A stretch of DNA of 64,000 nt. Source: UBA11524 sp965646445. Lineage in GTDB: Bacteria; Bacillota; Clostridia; Christensenellales; Aristaeellaceae. Below are positions 1-8,839 of the stretch, in pieces (the stretch's first letter is position 1; each line of letters begins with the position of its first letter). The notes under the pieces are model-generated. The model ran no database searches. It was not told where the DNA came from and saw only the letters and a list, made by a program, of their open reading frames with translations. The translations under genes and the position numbers were made by a program. The DNA lies in contig CBFFZW010000005.1 in NCBI GenBank assembly GCA_965646445.1, positions 1 through 64,000 on the forward strand, given 5' to 3'.

Positions 1-154
1 GCACGGGCGCGGGGCGGCGGACGACGGGCGCGTCCTGGGAAAAGGACGGCCGCTCGGCGGGGGCGGGGGCGGACGGCGGGAGAGCCTGTCCGTCAGGGGT
101 CTTGTATCGGTCGGAGCGCCTGCGGCGCTGAATGGGCGGGTTGGGATTCTCCAT
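1..154 (-). CDS. N-terminus of an unknown protein, cut by the window edge
   Basis: An ATG at 154 is preceded by a strong AAAGGAGG ribosome binding site, and the frame stays open for 51 codons to the window edge. The peptide starts MENPNPPIQRRRRSDRYKTP and continues Pro/Ala/Arg-rich, which looks like a basic, disordered cytosolic tail. It lies directly downstream of coaE and its start overlaps the 3' end of that ORF, so the two are probably co-transcribed. In many Clostridia the gene after coaE encodes a membrane-anchored lytic transglycosylase, which would suit such a tail, but no domain is visible here, so the function is unassigned. Confidence 0.6.
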   Translation of the reverse strand, partial: MENPNPPIQRRRRSDRYKTPDGQALPPSAPAPAERPSFSQDAPVVRRPAPV

Positions 155-776
155 GGGGGCCTCCTTTGTCAGGGGGTGAAGCCAGCCTGACTTCCTCAGC
201 GTACAGCGGGGGGATCATGGCTTTAGTGTAGCCGATTGTGCCGCTGGTGTCAATGACCACTTGTGCGCGGGCGGCCTTTTCCCCGGCGGGCAGCTGGCTG
301 TCCACGCGGGCCTCGGCTTCCGGGCGGGTCAAACCGTCCCGGGCCATCAGCCGCCGCAGCTGCGTCTCCCTGGGCAGGGCGACGCACCAGACACGGTCGC
401 ACCAGGCGTCCAGGCCGGTCTCGTAGAGCAGGGGCATGTCCAGCACGCACACAGCCGCGCTTTCAGCCTTGGCCTGCGCCATCAGGCGGCGGATCTCCTG
501 GCGGATCATGGGCTGCATGATGCCGTCCAGCGTCGCCCGGGCCTGGCCGTCCGCGAAGATTCGCGCGCCCAGCGCCCGGCGGTTCAGGCTGCCGTCGGAT
601 GCAAAGACGCCGTCGCCAAAGGCTTCCCGCAGCGCGGGCAGGGCCATGCCGCCGGGCCGGGTGATGTCGTGGGCGATGGCGTCGCCGTCAATGATGAAGG
701 CGCCCAGCGCCCGCAGGGCGTCGCTGACGTTGCTTTTGCCGCAGGCGATGCCGCCGGTCAGGCCGATGACGCGCAT
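93..776 (-). CDS. coaE: Dephospho-CoA kinase
   Basis: Catalyses the last step of coenzyme A synthesis, ATP-dependent phosphorylation of the 3'-hydroxyl of dephospho-CoA, in the cytosol. Residues 5-16 carry the P-loop GLTGGIACGKSN; DGDAIAHD and VLDMPLLYETGLD match the substrate-binding and lid motifs of the family. A GTG at 785 would add three residues, but the AGGAAGG site at about 788-796 fits the ATG at 776 better. At 227 residues it is longer than the usual 200 or so: the last 20-25 residues (after RLASPP) run out of frame over the start of the next gene. A C5 run at this point could hide a frameshift, with the true stop a few codons after RLASP. Confidence 0.93.
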   Translation of the reverse strand: MRVIGLTGGIACGKSNVSDALRALGAFIIDGDAIAHDITRPGGMALPALREAFGDGVFASDGSLNRRALGARIFADGQARATLDGIMQPMIRQEIRRLMAQAKAESAAVCVLDMPLLYETGLDAWCDRVWCVALPRETQLRRLMARDGLTRPEAEARVDSQLPAGEKAARAQVVIDTSGTIGYTKAMIPPLYAEEVRLASPPDKGGPHGESQPAHSAPQALRPIQDP

Positions 777-849
777 GGCAGACACTTCCTTCCTTGAATC
801 AACGAAGGAGCGGGCGAAAAGCCTGCCGCCCCTTCCGCGGTACGCAAAG

Positions 850-881
850 CTCCCGGCGGACAGTATCCTGTCTGCCGGGAG
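850..881 (-). terminator. Hairpin after the TPM gene
   Basis: A 14-bp stem with one G-T pair (850-863 with 868-881) and a TATC loop begins just beyond the stop of the minus-strand TPM gene. The U-tract is poor (GCTTTGCG), so it may be a weak terminator or an mRNA-stabilising hairpin between this gene and coaE. Confidence 0.55.
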
Positions 882-887
882 AAGAAT

Positions 888-1694
888 TTACCGTTTTTTG
901 CCCCAGAGGTTCCACAGCCCAAAGCCCGCCAGCAGGGAGCTGAAGGGCATGCAGCCGCATCCGCAGCCCCGGCGATTGCGCCGTCTGCCGCTGTTGCCGA
1001 AGATGACCATCAGCAGGAAGATGGTCAGCAGGGCCTTGCCCAGGCTGATGCCGGAATCGTCGTCTTCCAGTTCGACGGTGTGCTTCTCAACCCGCTGCTC
1101 GGTCTCGAGCCGACGGGGCAGCCAGTCGGACATATCAAGGGGCCGTCCCACCGTGCCGAAAAGACCGGACAGGTCGATCTCCTCATCCCAGGCCCGGGCG
1201 ACTTCCTTGGCCAGGGCGGGAATGAAGGCGTTGATGGCGCCGTCGTAATCCTGACGGAGAAAGGGCTCCTCCAGGTAGGCGCTGATCAGCCGCTGCTGAA
1301 TGCCGCTGGGAAGGCGGCGGTTCACATCCCGGCCGCCGAAAAGGCCGAATTTGTCCTCGCCCACGCACAGGAGCAGGTCGTCGTCGCCCAGGTTCCATTG
1401 CTCCCGAAGACCTTCGCCGTAGCGCTGCAGGCTGGCGCCGTCCAGAAAATCGACGGTGGCTACATGCAGGAAAACGTCGGTCTCATCCTCAATGATGTCG
1501 ATGGCCTCCGTCAGATCGTTCACGGTCTCCCGGGAGAGGACGGCGGCAGCGTCGACAATGGTGCCGTCGGTGCGGAAATCGGGGTAGCGGGGTTCGGCCA
1601 GGGCGGTGCTCCACAGGGCGAAGAAGATCGCGGTGAAAGCCAGGGTCAGGGCGGTGATAACCATCGCCAGCCCTTGAAGAATACGGCGCATCAT
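888..1694 (-). CDS. TPM-domain membrane protein
   Basis: 268 residues. An N-terminal hydrophobic segment (about 10-33) is followed by an extracytoplasmic TPM-like domain (about 38-165; pattern TDGTIVDAAAVLS, then a glycine-rich GEDKFGLFGG strand), a charged linker, a second hydrophobic segment (about 220-235) and a tail NRRGCGCGC. TPM domains are found in repair- and protein-quality-related membrane proteins such as those paired with LemA. Its start ATG overlaps the stop of the upstream gene (ATGA), so the two are translationally coupled, which supports a functional pair. The catalytic role of the domain is not established for this protein. The Cys/Gly tail is unusual and could bind metal; that is inference. 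Confidence 0.7.
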   Translation of the reverse strand: MMRRILQGLAMVITALTLAFTAIFFALWSTALAEPRYPDFRTDGTIVDAAAVLSRETVNDLTEAIDIIEDETDVFLHVATVDFLDGASLQRYGEGLREQWNLGDDDLLLCVGEDKFGLFGGRDVNRRLPSGIQQRLISAYLEEPFLRQDYDGAINAFIPALAKEVARAWDEEIDLSGLFGTVGRPLDMSDWLPRRLETEQRVEKHTVELEDDDSGISLGKALLTIFLLMVIFGNSGRRRNRRGCGCGCMPFSSLLAGFGLWNLWGKKR

Positions 1695-2239
1695 GGCAGC
1701 CCTCCTTCCTCCGCCAGGGGCATCACGCCCAGGGCGATGGCCAGCCTGCCCGTGAATGAGGAGCGAAGCCGATGGTTGAAGGCGCGCACCTGCGTCAGGT
1801 AGGAGCTGCCGGAGCCCGACGCCTCGCCCAGGATGCGGGTCAGGGTGCTGATGTACACCTGATCCCGGGGGCTCTGCTGCACGGTATCCAGCTTGGGCAG
1901 CTCGTCGGCCAATTGAAGGGCGAGGGCCGTCAGCCGCTGATCCGCCTGGGCCAGCAGGACGGTGGTTGCCTGTTCGTTTTCCAGCGTGGCGCGAAGGCTG
2001 CGCAGCTCGGTCAGGCGGCTGTCATCGGCAGGGAGATGGCGGGCGGCCACCACGCACAGGTTGGCCGCGTCCATGGCCCGCTCTGACAGCGCGGCGTAGA
2101 CGGTTCCCTCCTGGCGATCCGGGTGCAGCACCTTATCCTGCTCGGCGCGCCAGCCGCGCACCGCGCCATGGCATATTCCCCCGATGACCAGCGCCGCGCA
2201 CAGCAATGCGCAGGCCAGGGTGGTCAGGGTATTCTTCAT
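1691..2239 (-). CDS. LemA-like membrane-anchored helical protein
   Basis: 182 residues. The ORF extends further upstream, but the ATG at 2239 has an AGGAGGA site at good spacing and begins a typical membrane anchor (MKNTLTTLACALLCAALVIG). The rest is predicted all-helical, with a C-terminal stretch (SYLTQVRAFNHRLRSSF) resembling the VRxFN/YNxxVRxFP end of LemA proteins. LemA and TPM proteins commonly occur as a pair, and here they overlap by four bases, so the context supports the call. Similarity is loose in the middle, so the family assignment is moderate; function is unknown. Confidence 0.55.
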   Translation of the reverse strand: MKNTLTTLACALLCAALVIGGICHGAVRGWRAEQDKVLHPDRQEGTVYAALSERAMDAANLCVVAARHLPADDSRLTELRSLRATLENEQATTVLLAQADQRLTALALQLADELPKLDTVQQSPRDQVYISTLTRILGEASGSGSSYLTQVRAFNHRLRSSFTGRLAIALGVMPLAEEGGLP

Positions 2240-2458
2240 GGATGTTGTCCTCCTGAGGTCGCTTGTTCGCCCGATGGCGAAGGTGACGGCAGCAATGCTG
2301 CCTGCCGTCGGCAGACTCAATTCGTATCCGACGGGCGGCATCGCCGCAAGAAAAAAACCGGCGGGGCGGGGCGTTTTTCGTAGCAAAATGAAATGTTGCG
2401 GAGAAAAACATGCCTCAGCATTTTTCGTCAAAGTGGCAAAGCCACTTTGACGAGAGCG
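2240..2458. other. Intergenic stretch with a strong hairpin
   Basis: A perfect 12-bp stem, CGTCAAAGTGGC at 2426-2437 pairing with 2441-2452 over an AAA loop, lies just past the stop of telA; a second small hairpin (GAGC-GTTA-GCTC, 2454-2465) overlaps the telA stop codon. No T-tract follows on the minus strand, so this is not a canonical terminator. A similar AGTGGC/GCCACT double hairpin occurs at 9795-9835. Nothing else is apparent. Confidence 0.6.
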
Positions 2459-3613
2459 TTAGCTCATGTGGGTCTGCAGCAGCTTCTGCTTCAGCTCGCC
2501 CTCCATGCGGTAGAGCTCCTTTTCGGCCTCCATGCGCTTCTGATGGCCGTCGCGCTGGATGGCCATCACCTCGTCGATGGTGTCGATCAGGCTCTGGTTG
2601 GTCTGCACCAGGGTTTGGATGTCAATGATGCCGCGCTCGGCCTCCCGGGCGGTTTCCACCGTGCCCATTTTGAGGGTCTCGGCGTTCTTGCGCAGGAGCT
2701 CGTTGGTCATATCGGTGACGGCGGTCTGGGCCTTCAGGGCCTGCTGGCTGTGGTGGAGGCCCAGGGCCAGCACCATTTGACTCTTCCACAGGGGCAGCGT
2801 GTTGGACAGCGTGGACTGAATACGCTCCACCAGCAGGCTGTCGTTGTTCTGCAAAAGGCGGATCTGAGGAGCCATCTGCATGGAGACCTGGCGGGTCAGC
2901 TTGAGGTCGTGCAGCTTTTTCTCGAAGCGATCCAGCTGGGCGGCCAGGTCGTTGGCCTTCTGGGCGTCCATGGCATCGCCGGATTGCTCGGCCTTGCGGC
3001 GCAGCTCCTGCAGTTCGCCCTCCCGCAGGCGGGCCAGCTTCTCGTCGCCGGCGATGATGTACAGCGTCAGCTGGCGGAAATACTCGCTGTTCTTGTCGTA
3101 AAGGCGGTCGAACATGGCCACGTCCTTGAGCAGCTGTGCCTGGTAATCCTCCAGGGAGTTGGCGATGTTCTCCACATTGCCGCTGACCTTAGCGTAGCGG
3201 GCCTGCATCTTGGTGATGCGGCTCTCGGCGGAGGAAAACAGCTTGCGCAGCCCGCGGGGCTCCTCCGTATCCTCCTCAAAGCCCTTCAGCTCGCCCACCA
3301 GGTTGACCAGCATATCGCCCACGGGGCCGGTATCCTGGGTGCGGACGGCCTCCAGGGCGGTATCGGAAAAGTCGGCGATGTTCTTCTGGGCGTCCGCGCC
3401 GAAGAGAAGGACATGGTCGGGGTTGGTGACATCCAGCTTGTTCAGGAAGACCTCGATGGCCTGACGTTCGGCGGGGGTCAGCTGGCTGTCGTCCAGCCGG
3501 GGCGCCTGAGCGGCGGGAGCGGGCTGCTCCTGGATGGAGCGGGCTGCTGAGGTCGGCGAAGTGACGGGGGCTTCGGGGGTCAGGGAAAGCATCGGGGCCT
3601 GCTGTTCAGTCAT
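2459..3613 (-). CDS. TelA-family (toxic anion resistance) protein
   Basis: 384 residues, usual length for TelA (PF05816). A Pro/Ala-rich N-terminal tail (1-55) precedes a long helical body with family features: the segment DVTNPDHVLLFGADAQKNIA and the conserved APQIRLLQNNDSLLVERIQST region in the middle of the coiled coil. TelA proteins were named for tellurite resistance, but their physiological role is unclear; cell-envelope stress or assembly roles have been proposed. It sits 27 bases downstream of xpaC, the usual telA-xpaC pairing in Firmicutes. No membrane segment or signal peptide, so cytosolic. Confidence 0.88.
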   Translation of the reverse strand: MTEQQAPMLSLTPEAPVTSPTSAARSIQEQPAPAAQAPRLDDSQLTPAERQAIEVFLNKLDVTNPDHVLLFGADAQKNIADFSDTALEAVRTQDTGPVGDMLVNLVGELKGFEEDTEEPRGLRKLFSSAESRITKMQARYAKVSGNVENIANSLEDYQAQLLKDVAMFDRLYDKNSEYFRQLTLYIIAGDEKLARLREGELQELRRKAEQSGDAMDAQKANDLAAQLDRFEKKLHDLKLTRQVSMQMAPQIRLLQNNDSLLVERIQSTLSNTLPLWKSQMVLALGLHHSQQALKAQTAVTDMTNELLRKNAETLKMGTVETAREAERGIIDIQTLVQTNQSLIDTIDEVMAIQRDGHQKRMEAEKELYRMEGELKQKLLQTHMS

Positions 3614-3640
3614 GGCGGGGTTCCTCCTTGCGGCGTTTGT

Positions 3641-4444
3641 TTATTGCTTGCGGCGTTCCTGGCTGTAAAAGGACACAAAGTCCTCCTCCTCAGCGGGAAT
3701 CACCTTGGGGTTGGTGGCTTTCATCTGGGCGGAGGCGGCGGTGGCGGAGGGCGGGGCGGCCCTGAAGTCGCCCGCGTAGCCGTCCCGCTTGAGCATCTGC
3801 TCCATCACGTCGATGTCGGTGGACACGTCCAGCATGGTATCCTTGTAAAGATTGTCCAGCTGCTTCTGGCAGGCGGTGAGCACCATGCCCATGCCGCGGA
3901 TGGCCTCGGAACGGGCGGCGGCCATGTCCTCCGCCGATACGCCCCGCTGATCCATCGTGCGGTAGCTGCCCAGCACCTTCAGGGTCGTGGGCAGGTAGTA
4001 GTTCATGAATTTGCGGATTTGCGGCGCCTTGGCGGGCTTTTCCGCCACGGTGGTGAAGATCTGCACGCACAGCCGTTCCAGTTCGTCCATCTGGCCGGAG
4101 AGCACCTCGTCCAGGATGGCGTCGTTCTCGGCGCGGATCTGATGGAGCATTTCCTGACCTTTGGCGATGACGGCGTCGGCGCCTTCATCCCCGGAGAGCG
4201 GAAGCTCCTCCACCTGCCGGGCCTTGGCGGCGGCGTCCTCCTTGTTGTGGGTGCTGACGTCCAGCCCTGTACCCATGATGCTGACCACCTTGCCCACCAG
4301 GATGGCCAGCAGGGCGCAGGGGATATAATCGCCCACGCGATACAGCGGGAACAGCGCGGAATACAGCACCACCACCACGCCCGCGGCGATGGCGCCGGCC
4401 TTGCGGCCCTTCCTGGTTCTGGGGGACTTCTTGCTCTGCTTCAT
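3641..4444 (-). CDS. XpaC-family membrane protein
   Basis: 267 residues from the ATG at 4444, which has an AAAGGAG site; an upstream in-frame ATG has none. A basic N-terminus (KQSKKSPRTRKGRKAG) leads into two adjacent hydrophobic segments (about 17-55), followed by a helical cytosolic domain. It matches the family annotated as 5-bromo-4-chloroindolyl phosphate hydrolysis protein XpaC, whose enzymatic role is doubtful. Immediately upstream of telA in the same direction, so co-transcribed. A TATAAT on the minus strand at 4581-4586 could be its -10 box, with a poor -35. Confidence 0.8.
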   Translation of the reverse strand: MKQSKKSPRTRKGRKAGAIAAGVVVVLYSALFPLYRVGDYIPCALLAILVGKVVSIMGTGLDVSTHNKEDAAAKARQVEELPLSGDEGADAVIAKGQEMLHQIRAENDAILDEVLSGQMDELERLCVQIFTTVAEKPAKAPQIRKFMNYYLPTTLKVLGSYRTMDQRGVSAEDMAAARSEAIRGMGMVLTACQKQLDNLYKDTMLDVSTDIDVMEQMLKRDGYAGDFRAAPPSATAASAQMKATNPKVIPAEEEDFVSFYSQERRKQ

Positions 4445-4710
4445 GGCGGCTCCTTTATCCGTAAGGCTTGTTTTCAAGCTGAATGATACATGATTCCAGG
4501 CGCCGGCGCAAGTCAAGTCCGCGGAAAGATACATTCCGGCGTCTCATTGCCACGAAAGGAGGAATCATCCATCACGACCTATTATAGCACACCCCCATGG
4601 GAAAAAACAGTGAGAATTTGATGAGGAATTGATGGGAAAGAAGGCGTCTTCGCGGATGTTCTAACGGCCAACGGACGCACATATCCTGTGCCAGACGGAA
4701 GGGGGAGACC

Positions 4711-6237
4711 ATGATGGACATGCGGTTGCTCAAGGAAAACGTGCAGATGGAGCGCCTTGCCGGCGCGGGCGCGGATCAGGCGGTGGTGGAAGGGGAAATC
4801 ACCCTTCCGGGGGGCCTGCGGGAGGAAGCCAGGGTGCTTTCCGCCGGAGGTATGGCGGTGATCGACGCCGTGGAGGCGCTGCAGGATAAGGCGTCGGTAA
4901 CGGGCAAGGTGGTGTTCCACGCCCTGTATACCCAGGGCGATCCGGGCAAGGTCAACGCCATCGAGGCCACGGCGGACTTCACCCATGTGATGGAAATGCC
5001 GGGGATGCAGCCCCGGAATCTGTGCCGCCTGGAGGCCCAGGTGGAGCATGTGGAGGCCGCGGCCGCCGGGGGACGACTGTCCCTGAAGGCGGTGGTGCAG
5101 CTGGTCGGCCGGGCGCTGACGAAGCAGCCGGTGGAGGTTATCACCGGGATCACCGGGGTGGACGGCATCGAGGTGGCCTCCCGCCCGCTGACGGTGAAGC
5201 GCACCGTGGCCGAGGGCAGCGGGGAAACCCTGCTCCGGGAGGAATTCGCCCTGCCCGAGGGCATGCAGATTCGCGAGACGCTCTATGGTACCGCCACGCC
5301 CCAGGTGACGGAGGTCACGGGGGGCATGGGCCGCGTGGGACTCTCCGGCCAGGTGGCGCTGGAGGTCGTTCACGCCTCCGAGCTCCCGGGCAAGCCGGTG
5401 GTCATCACCCGGCATACCCTGCCCTTCGAGCAGACGGTGGAGCTGACCGGGGAGGACGGCGACCTGCTGGAGGGCCGTGTCAGCATCCGCGATGTGGCGG
5501 TGGCCAGCCAGAGCGACGAAAAGGGCGAGCGCACGCTGAGGGCGGAGGTGCTTCTGGGCCTGAGCGCGTGGGCCGACCGTAAGGAGGAGCTGACCGTGCT
5601 GGACGACGCCTATACGATCGCTGGCGACGATCTGCGCCTCACGGGGCAGACCGTTTCCTGCCGGGTGGACGACCGCTTCCATCAGGCGGCGGAAAGCGGC
5701 AAGGTGATGCTGATGCTGCCCGAGGGCTCGCCCGCGGTGCGCGGCGTGCTGTGCGGCTTCGCCACCCCCGTGATGACGGGCCGGGAGCAGATCGGCGGAC
5801 GGCTCAACGTGGAGGGTATGCTGGAAATCACCCTTTTGTACATGACGGATGATTCCGACGCGCCGGTGGCGGTGTATCAGGAGGAGCCCTTCCGCGTCAC
5901 CTTCGCGGCGGAAACCGGGGAGGGCGACGTCATCAGCCTGACGGCCAGCGACGTGGATGTCAGCGCCATCACCTCCGACCGGATCGAGATGAAATACATC
6001 CTGCACATGCAGTCCAGCGGCCTGGTGACGGACGAGGCGCGGCTGATGACGGACGCATCCATGGTGGCCTCGGGCAGCCCCGAGGAGGGGATCGTGCTGT
6101 ACTTCACCCAGCCCGGCGAAAGCCTGTGGGACATCGCCCGGCGCTACCGCGTCCCCGTGACTGACGTGAAGAATCTGAACCCCGACCTTGGCGGCGAGCC
6201 CAAGACGGGCCAGGGCGTGGTGGTTTGGCACAGGTGA
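4711..6237 (+). CDS. DUF3794 (SPOCS) and LysM protein, SipL-like
   Basis: 508 residues. Three copies of a beta-rich SPOCS/DUF3794 module are visible (about 25-125, 165-280 and 320-430, with repeated patterns such as VTGKVVFHALYTQGD and GMLEITLLYMTDD), followed by a C-terminal LysM domain (about 452-505: YFTQPGESLWDIARRYRVP...LNPDL). This order is that of SipL, the clostridial partner of the spore-coat morphogen SpoIVA, so the organism probably forms spores or descends from a spore former. No signal peptide, which fits action in the mother cell. Start chosen at the first of two ATGs because of GGGGGAG seven bases upstream. It stands alone, ended by a strong terminator. Confidence 0.85.
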   Translation: MMDMRLLKENVQMERLAGAGADQAVVEGEITLPGGLREEARVLSAGGMAVIDAVEALQDKASVTGKVVFHALYTQGDPGKVNAIEATADFTHVMEMPGMQPRNLCRLEAQVEHVEAAAAGGRLSLKAVVQLVGRALTKQPVEVITGITGVDGIEVASRPLTVKRTVAEGSGETLLREEFALPEGMQIRETLYGTATPQVTEVTGGMGRVGLSGQVALEVVHASELPGKPVVITRHTLPFEQTVELTGEDGDLLEGRVSIRDVAVASQSDEKGERTLRAEVLLGLSAWADRKEELTVLDDAYTIAGDDLRLTGQTVSCRVDDRFHQAAESGKVMLMLPEGSPAVRGVLCGFATPVMTGREQIGGRLNVEGMLEITLLYMTDDSDAPVAVYQEEPFRVTFAAETGEGDVISLTASDVDVSAITSDRIEMKYILHMQSSGLVTDEARLMTDASMVASGSPEEGIVLYFTQPGESLWDIARRYRVPVTDVKNLNPDLGGEPKTGQGVVVWHR

Positions 6238-6290
6238 AAAAAGGAAGGGATGTTCAAAGGCTATCAGTTTTCAATTAGGTTAGCAATCAT

Positions 6291-6324
6291 CGGCAGCGTG
6301 CGCAGCGCTGCCGTTTTAATTTTT
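6291..6324 (+). terminator. Rho-independent terminator after the SipL-like gene
   Basis: CGGCAGCG pairs with CGCTGCCG (6291-6298 with 6306-6313), followed by TTTTAATTTTT. It lies 50 bases past the stop at 6237 and isolates this gene from the marR promoter. Confidence 0.85.
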
Positions 6325-6339
6325 GCCAAAACTGCCCAC

Positions 6340-6381
6340 TTGACATTTAGTACGGTTTTGGACTATACCGCAATAGTACGG
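6340..6381 (+). promoter_or_regulatory. marR-MATE promoter with repeated TAGTACGG sites
   Basis: TTGACA (6340-6345), an 18-base spacer and TATACC (6364-6369). The octamer TAGTACGG occurs at 6348-6355, in the spacer, and again at 6374-6381, just after the -10 box, 26 bases apart. Their placement over the core promoter suggests binding sites for the MarR regulator encoded immediately downstream (autorepression); this is inference. Confidence 0.7.
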
Positions 6382-6408
6382 AATTAGACTAATATAAGGA
6401 GGAGTACG

Positions 6409-6885
6409 ATGCTTGAACGTAATGCCATGCTGGAGCAGCTGAACCGCTACTACACCGTCTGGCAGGCATGCAATGCCGTGTATGAGGATTGGGCCAAGGC
6501 TCACGGCCTGTCCGCCAACAGCCTGATGGTGCTGTCCGCACTTCACGAAGGCGGGGAAGCCTGCACCCAGAAAAAAATCAGCCAGCGGTGGTCGATCCCA
6601 AAGCAGACGACCAACATGATCCTCAAGGAGCTGGAACGTAAGGGTTATGTGGCGCTTCTTCCCATGCGGGAGGACAAGCGGAACAAGCAGATCCGCTTGA
6701 CGCCGTCAGGTCATGATTACGCGGACGCCATCATTACAAGGCTGCGAAGGGTAGAAATGTATGTGGTGGAGCAAATGGGCCTGGAAAGGATGAAGCAGCT
6801 GAACGAGAACACGGCGCTGTTCGTGTCACTGTTCGGCAAGGCCGGAAAAGAAGCTGAAGGTGAAAACGATGAAAGCTGTGAGTGA
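6409..6885 (+). CDS. MarR-family transcriptional regulator
   Basis: 158 residues. A winged helix typical of MarR: helix-turn-helix about 50-75 (ISQRWSIPKQTTNMILKELERKGYV) and the wing with the diagnostic DKRNKQIRLT at about 88-98. MarR proteins are dimeric repressors released by small phenolic or drug-like ligands. The AAGGAGGAG site at 6396-6404 fixes the start. The 3' end overlaps the MATE transporter by 17 bases, so this is a classic regulator plus efflux-pump operon; the repeated octamer in the promoter is the likely operator. Confidence 0.9.
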   Translation: MLERNAMLEQLNRYYTVWQACNAVYEDWAKAHGLSANSLMVLSALHEGGEACTQKKISQRWSIPKQTTNMILKELERKGYVALLPMREDKRNKQIRLTPSGHDYADAIITRLRRVEMYVVEQMGLERMKQLNENTALFVSLFGKAGKEAEGENDESCE

Positions 6886-8120
6886 GAAAAAGACGTTCTT
6901 CCGATATGTGATCCCCTCGGTGCTGTCCTTTGCCCTTTCGGGCGTGTACGCCATCGTGGACGGCTACTTTGTGGGCAACAGCATGGGCGATCTGGGGCTT
7001 TCCGCCGTCAACATCGCCTATCCCATCGTCGCGGTCATCCAGGCATTGGGCACGGGCATCGGCATGGGCGGCGCCATCCATTACGCCATCAGCAAGGCGG
7101 AAAAGAAGGATCAGGAGGCCCGCGATTTTACGGCGGGCGCGCTTTGGGTGCTGCTGATGGCCAGCGCGCTGCTGACGGCGGGGGTCTACCTGCTGAACCG
7201 TCCGCTCCTGCAGCTGCTGGGCGCGCGGGATCAGCTGCTCGGCCTGGGCGAGGCGTACATTGCCATCATCGCCCTGGGCGCCGCGACGCAGGTGATCGGC
7301 ACGGGGCGTCCCGTTCATCAGGAATCACGGCGGCTCCGTTTACGCCATGGTCGCCATGATCGCGGGCTTCATCAGCAACATCATCCTGGACTATCTGTTT
7401 GTATGGGTGTGGAACCAGGGCGCGGCGGGTGCCGCGCTGGCCACCGTCATCGGCCAGGGCGTAACGATGCTGATGGCGCTGGCCTATCTGCTGCGGCGCA
7501 GGAAGCTGACGCTGCGCATCCGGCCCTTCCGGCTGTGGTCGGTGGCCGATGACATCATCAAGGTGGGTCTTGCTCCCTTTGGACTGGCCATGACGCCCAA
7601 TATCTCCCTGATCATCATCAACCGCTTCTCCATGGCTTATGACGGGGAACCGGCCGTCGCGACCTATGCGTGCATCGCTTACATCATCTGCATCATCTAT
7701 CTGATCCTCCAGGGCGTGGGCGACGAAAGCCAGCCGCTGATGAGCCAGCATCATGGTGAGCGGGACACGGCGCGGCTGCGGAACGTGCGGCGGATGGCGT
7801 ACCGGTTCGCCATGGCGCTGTCGGTGCTCGGCTGCGTGGTGATGTATGTGACCCGGGGGAGCCTGGGGACGCTGTTCGGCGCATCCGCCGAGGTGAACGC
7901 GGAGATCGCCAGGATCATGCCGATCTTCCTGGTCTCCGTGCCCTTCGTGGCCATCACCCGCATCACGACGGCCAGCTTTTACGCCACGGAAAAAAGCGCG
8001 CTCTCGTACATCCTCACCTTTATTGAGCCCGTACTGATGCTTATCCTGATGCTGATTCTGCCGCCGCTGCTGGCGCTGGTGCTGAAACGCCGTGTGGATC
8101 GGCAGGACTTGCTGACCTGA
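6869..8120 (+). CDS. MATE-family multidrug efflux transporter, frameshifted
   Basis: About 417 codons once joined. MATE transporters export cationic drugs or metabolites in exchange for Na+ or H+. The first part (6869 to about 7308) carries YVIPSVLSFALSGVYAIVDGYFVGN, and the second resumes in another frame as FIRNHGGSVYAMVAMIAGF and NIILDYLFVW, both standard MATE signatures. The break is near 7305-7312, where the family normally reads GTGLVPFIRN; one base too many or two too few. The C-terminus (LVLKRRVDRQDLLT) is also atypical, and the other frame there gives NAVWI, so a second pair of indels is possible. Either sequencing errors or a decaying gene. A GTG at 6860 is an alternative start. Confidence 0.85.
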
Positions 8121-8143
8121 TGTCAATCCCCGCCGGGAAGTCA

Positions 8144-8172
8144 TTGCTTTTCGGCGGGCATTGCTTTATAAT
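8144..8172 (+). promoter_or_regulatory. Promoter of the YdeI-like gene
   Basis: TTGCTT (8144-8149), 17 bases, TATAAT (8167-8172). It overlaps a small inverted repeat (CCCGCCG...CGGCGGG) that follows the MATE stop. Confidence 0.7.
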
Positions 8173-8213
8173 CGTTGGTATCAATGACGGCATGGGCGGA
8201 AGGATGGGGCGGC

Positions 8214-8774
8214 ATGTGCGACGGGATGATTTTTGTCAGCAGGGAGGCCTTCAGGGCGTGGCTTGAGGAGCATTGCCTGTCGCAGGAGGGCGTCTGGCTG
8301 GTCTTCGGCAAGGAAGGCGGGCCGAAAACGGTCAAGGCCGGGGAAGCCCTGGAGGAGGCGCTGTGCTTTGGCTGGATTGACGGACAGATGCAGAGCATTG
8401 ACGATAAGACGTACAGAAAATACTTCGCCATGCGCAGGGAAAAGAGCAAGTGGTCGGAGAAAAACAAGGCGCTGGCACAACGGCTGGAAGAACGGGGCCT
8501 GATGACGGACCTCGGCCGGAGAAAGATGGAGGAAGCGAAGCGGAACGGCCAGTGGGACGCGCCCGCGCCCGCGGCGGTGACGGATGAGGCCATCGCTGGC
8601 GTCGCCGCGCTGCTGGAAGGCCATGAGCCCGCCTTTACCAACTTCCAGGCCATGTCCCTGTCCGTCAGAAAAACCTACACACGGGCGTATCTGGACGCCA
8701 AGACGGATGCCGGACGGGAAAAGCGGCTGGCATGGATGCTGGACAGGCTTGACCGGAACCTCAAGCCTATGTGA
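8214..8774 (+). CDS. YdeI/OmpD-associated family protein
   Basis: 186 residues. The segment EALCFGWIDGQ near residue 50 and the later YTRAYLDAKTDAGREKRL region are the hallmarks of the YdeI/OmpD-associated family (PF13376 and its N-terminal partner). Members are small cytosolic proteins sometimes linked to stress or bacteriocin tolerance; the biochemical role is unknown. The ATG at 8214 is preferred over an upstream in-frame TTG at 8175 because GGAAGGATGG lies at proper spacing. Monocistronic: its own promoter lies upstream and a terminator downstream. Confidence 0.8.
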   Translation: MCDGMIFVSREAFRAWLEEHCLSQEGVWLVFGKEGGPKTVKAGEALEEALCFGWIDGQMQSIDDKTYRKYFAMRREKSKWSEKNKALAQRLEERGLMTDLGRRKMEEAKRNGQWDAPAPAAVTDEAIAGVAALLEGHEPAFTNFQAMSLSVRKTYTRAYLDAKTDAGREKRLAWMLDRLDRNLKPM

Positions 8775-8789
8775 GCGATGAATATCAAG

Positions 8790-8829
8790 AAGGACAAGGC
8801 GAGCCCTCAAGGGTTGCTTTGTCCTTTTT
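8790..8829 (+). terminator. Terminator between the YdeI-like gene and ispE
   Basis: AAGGACAAGGC (8790-8800) pairs with GCTTTGTCCTT (8816-8826) with one G-T pair, followed by TTTTTG. It may serve both converging genes. Confidence 0.8.
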
Positions 8830-8839
8830 GTCTTTGCCC

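Noticed and set aside
2240..2431. N-terminal extension of the LemA-like protein
   Set aside because: The sequence before the ATG at 2239 is not membrane-anchor-like and a ribosome binding site directly precedes that ATG.
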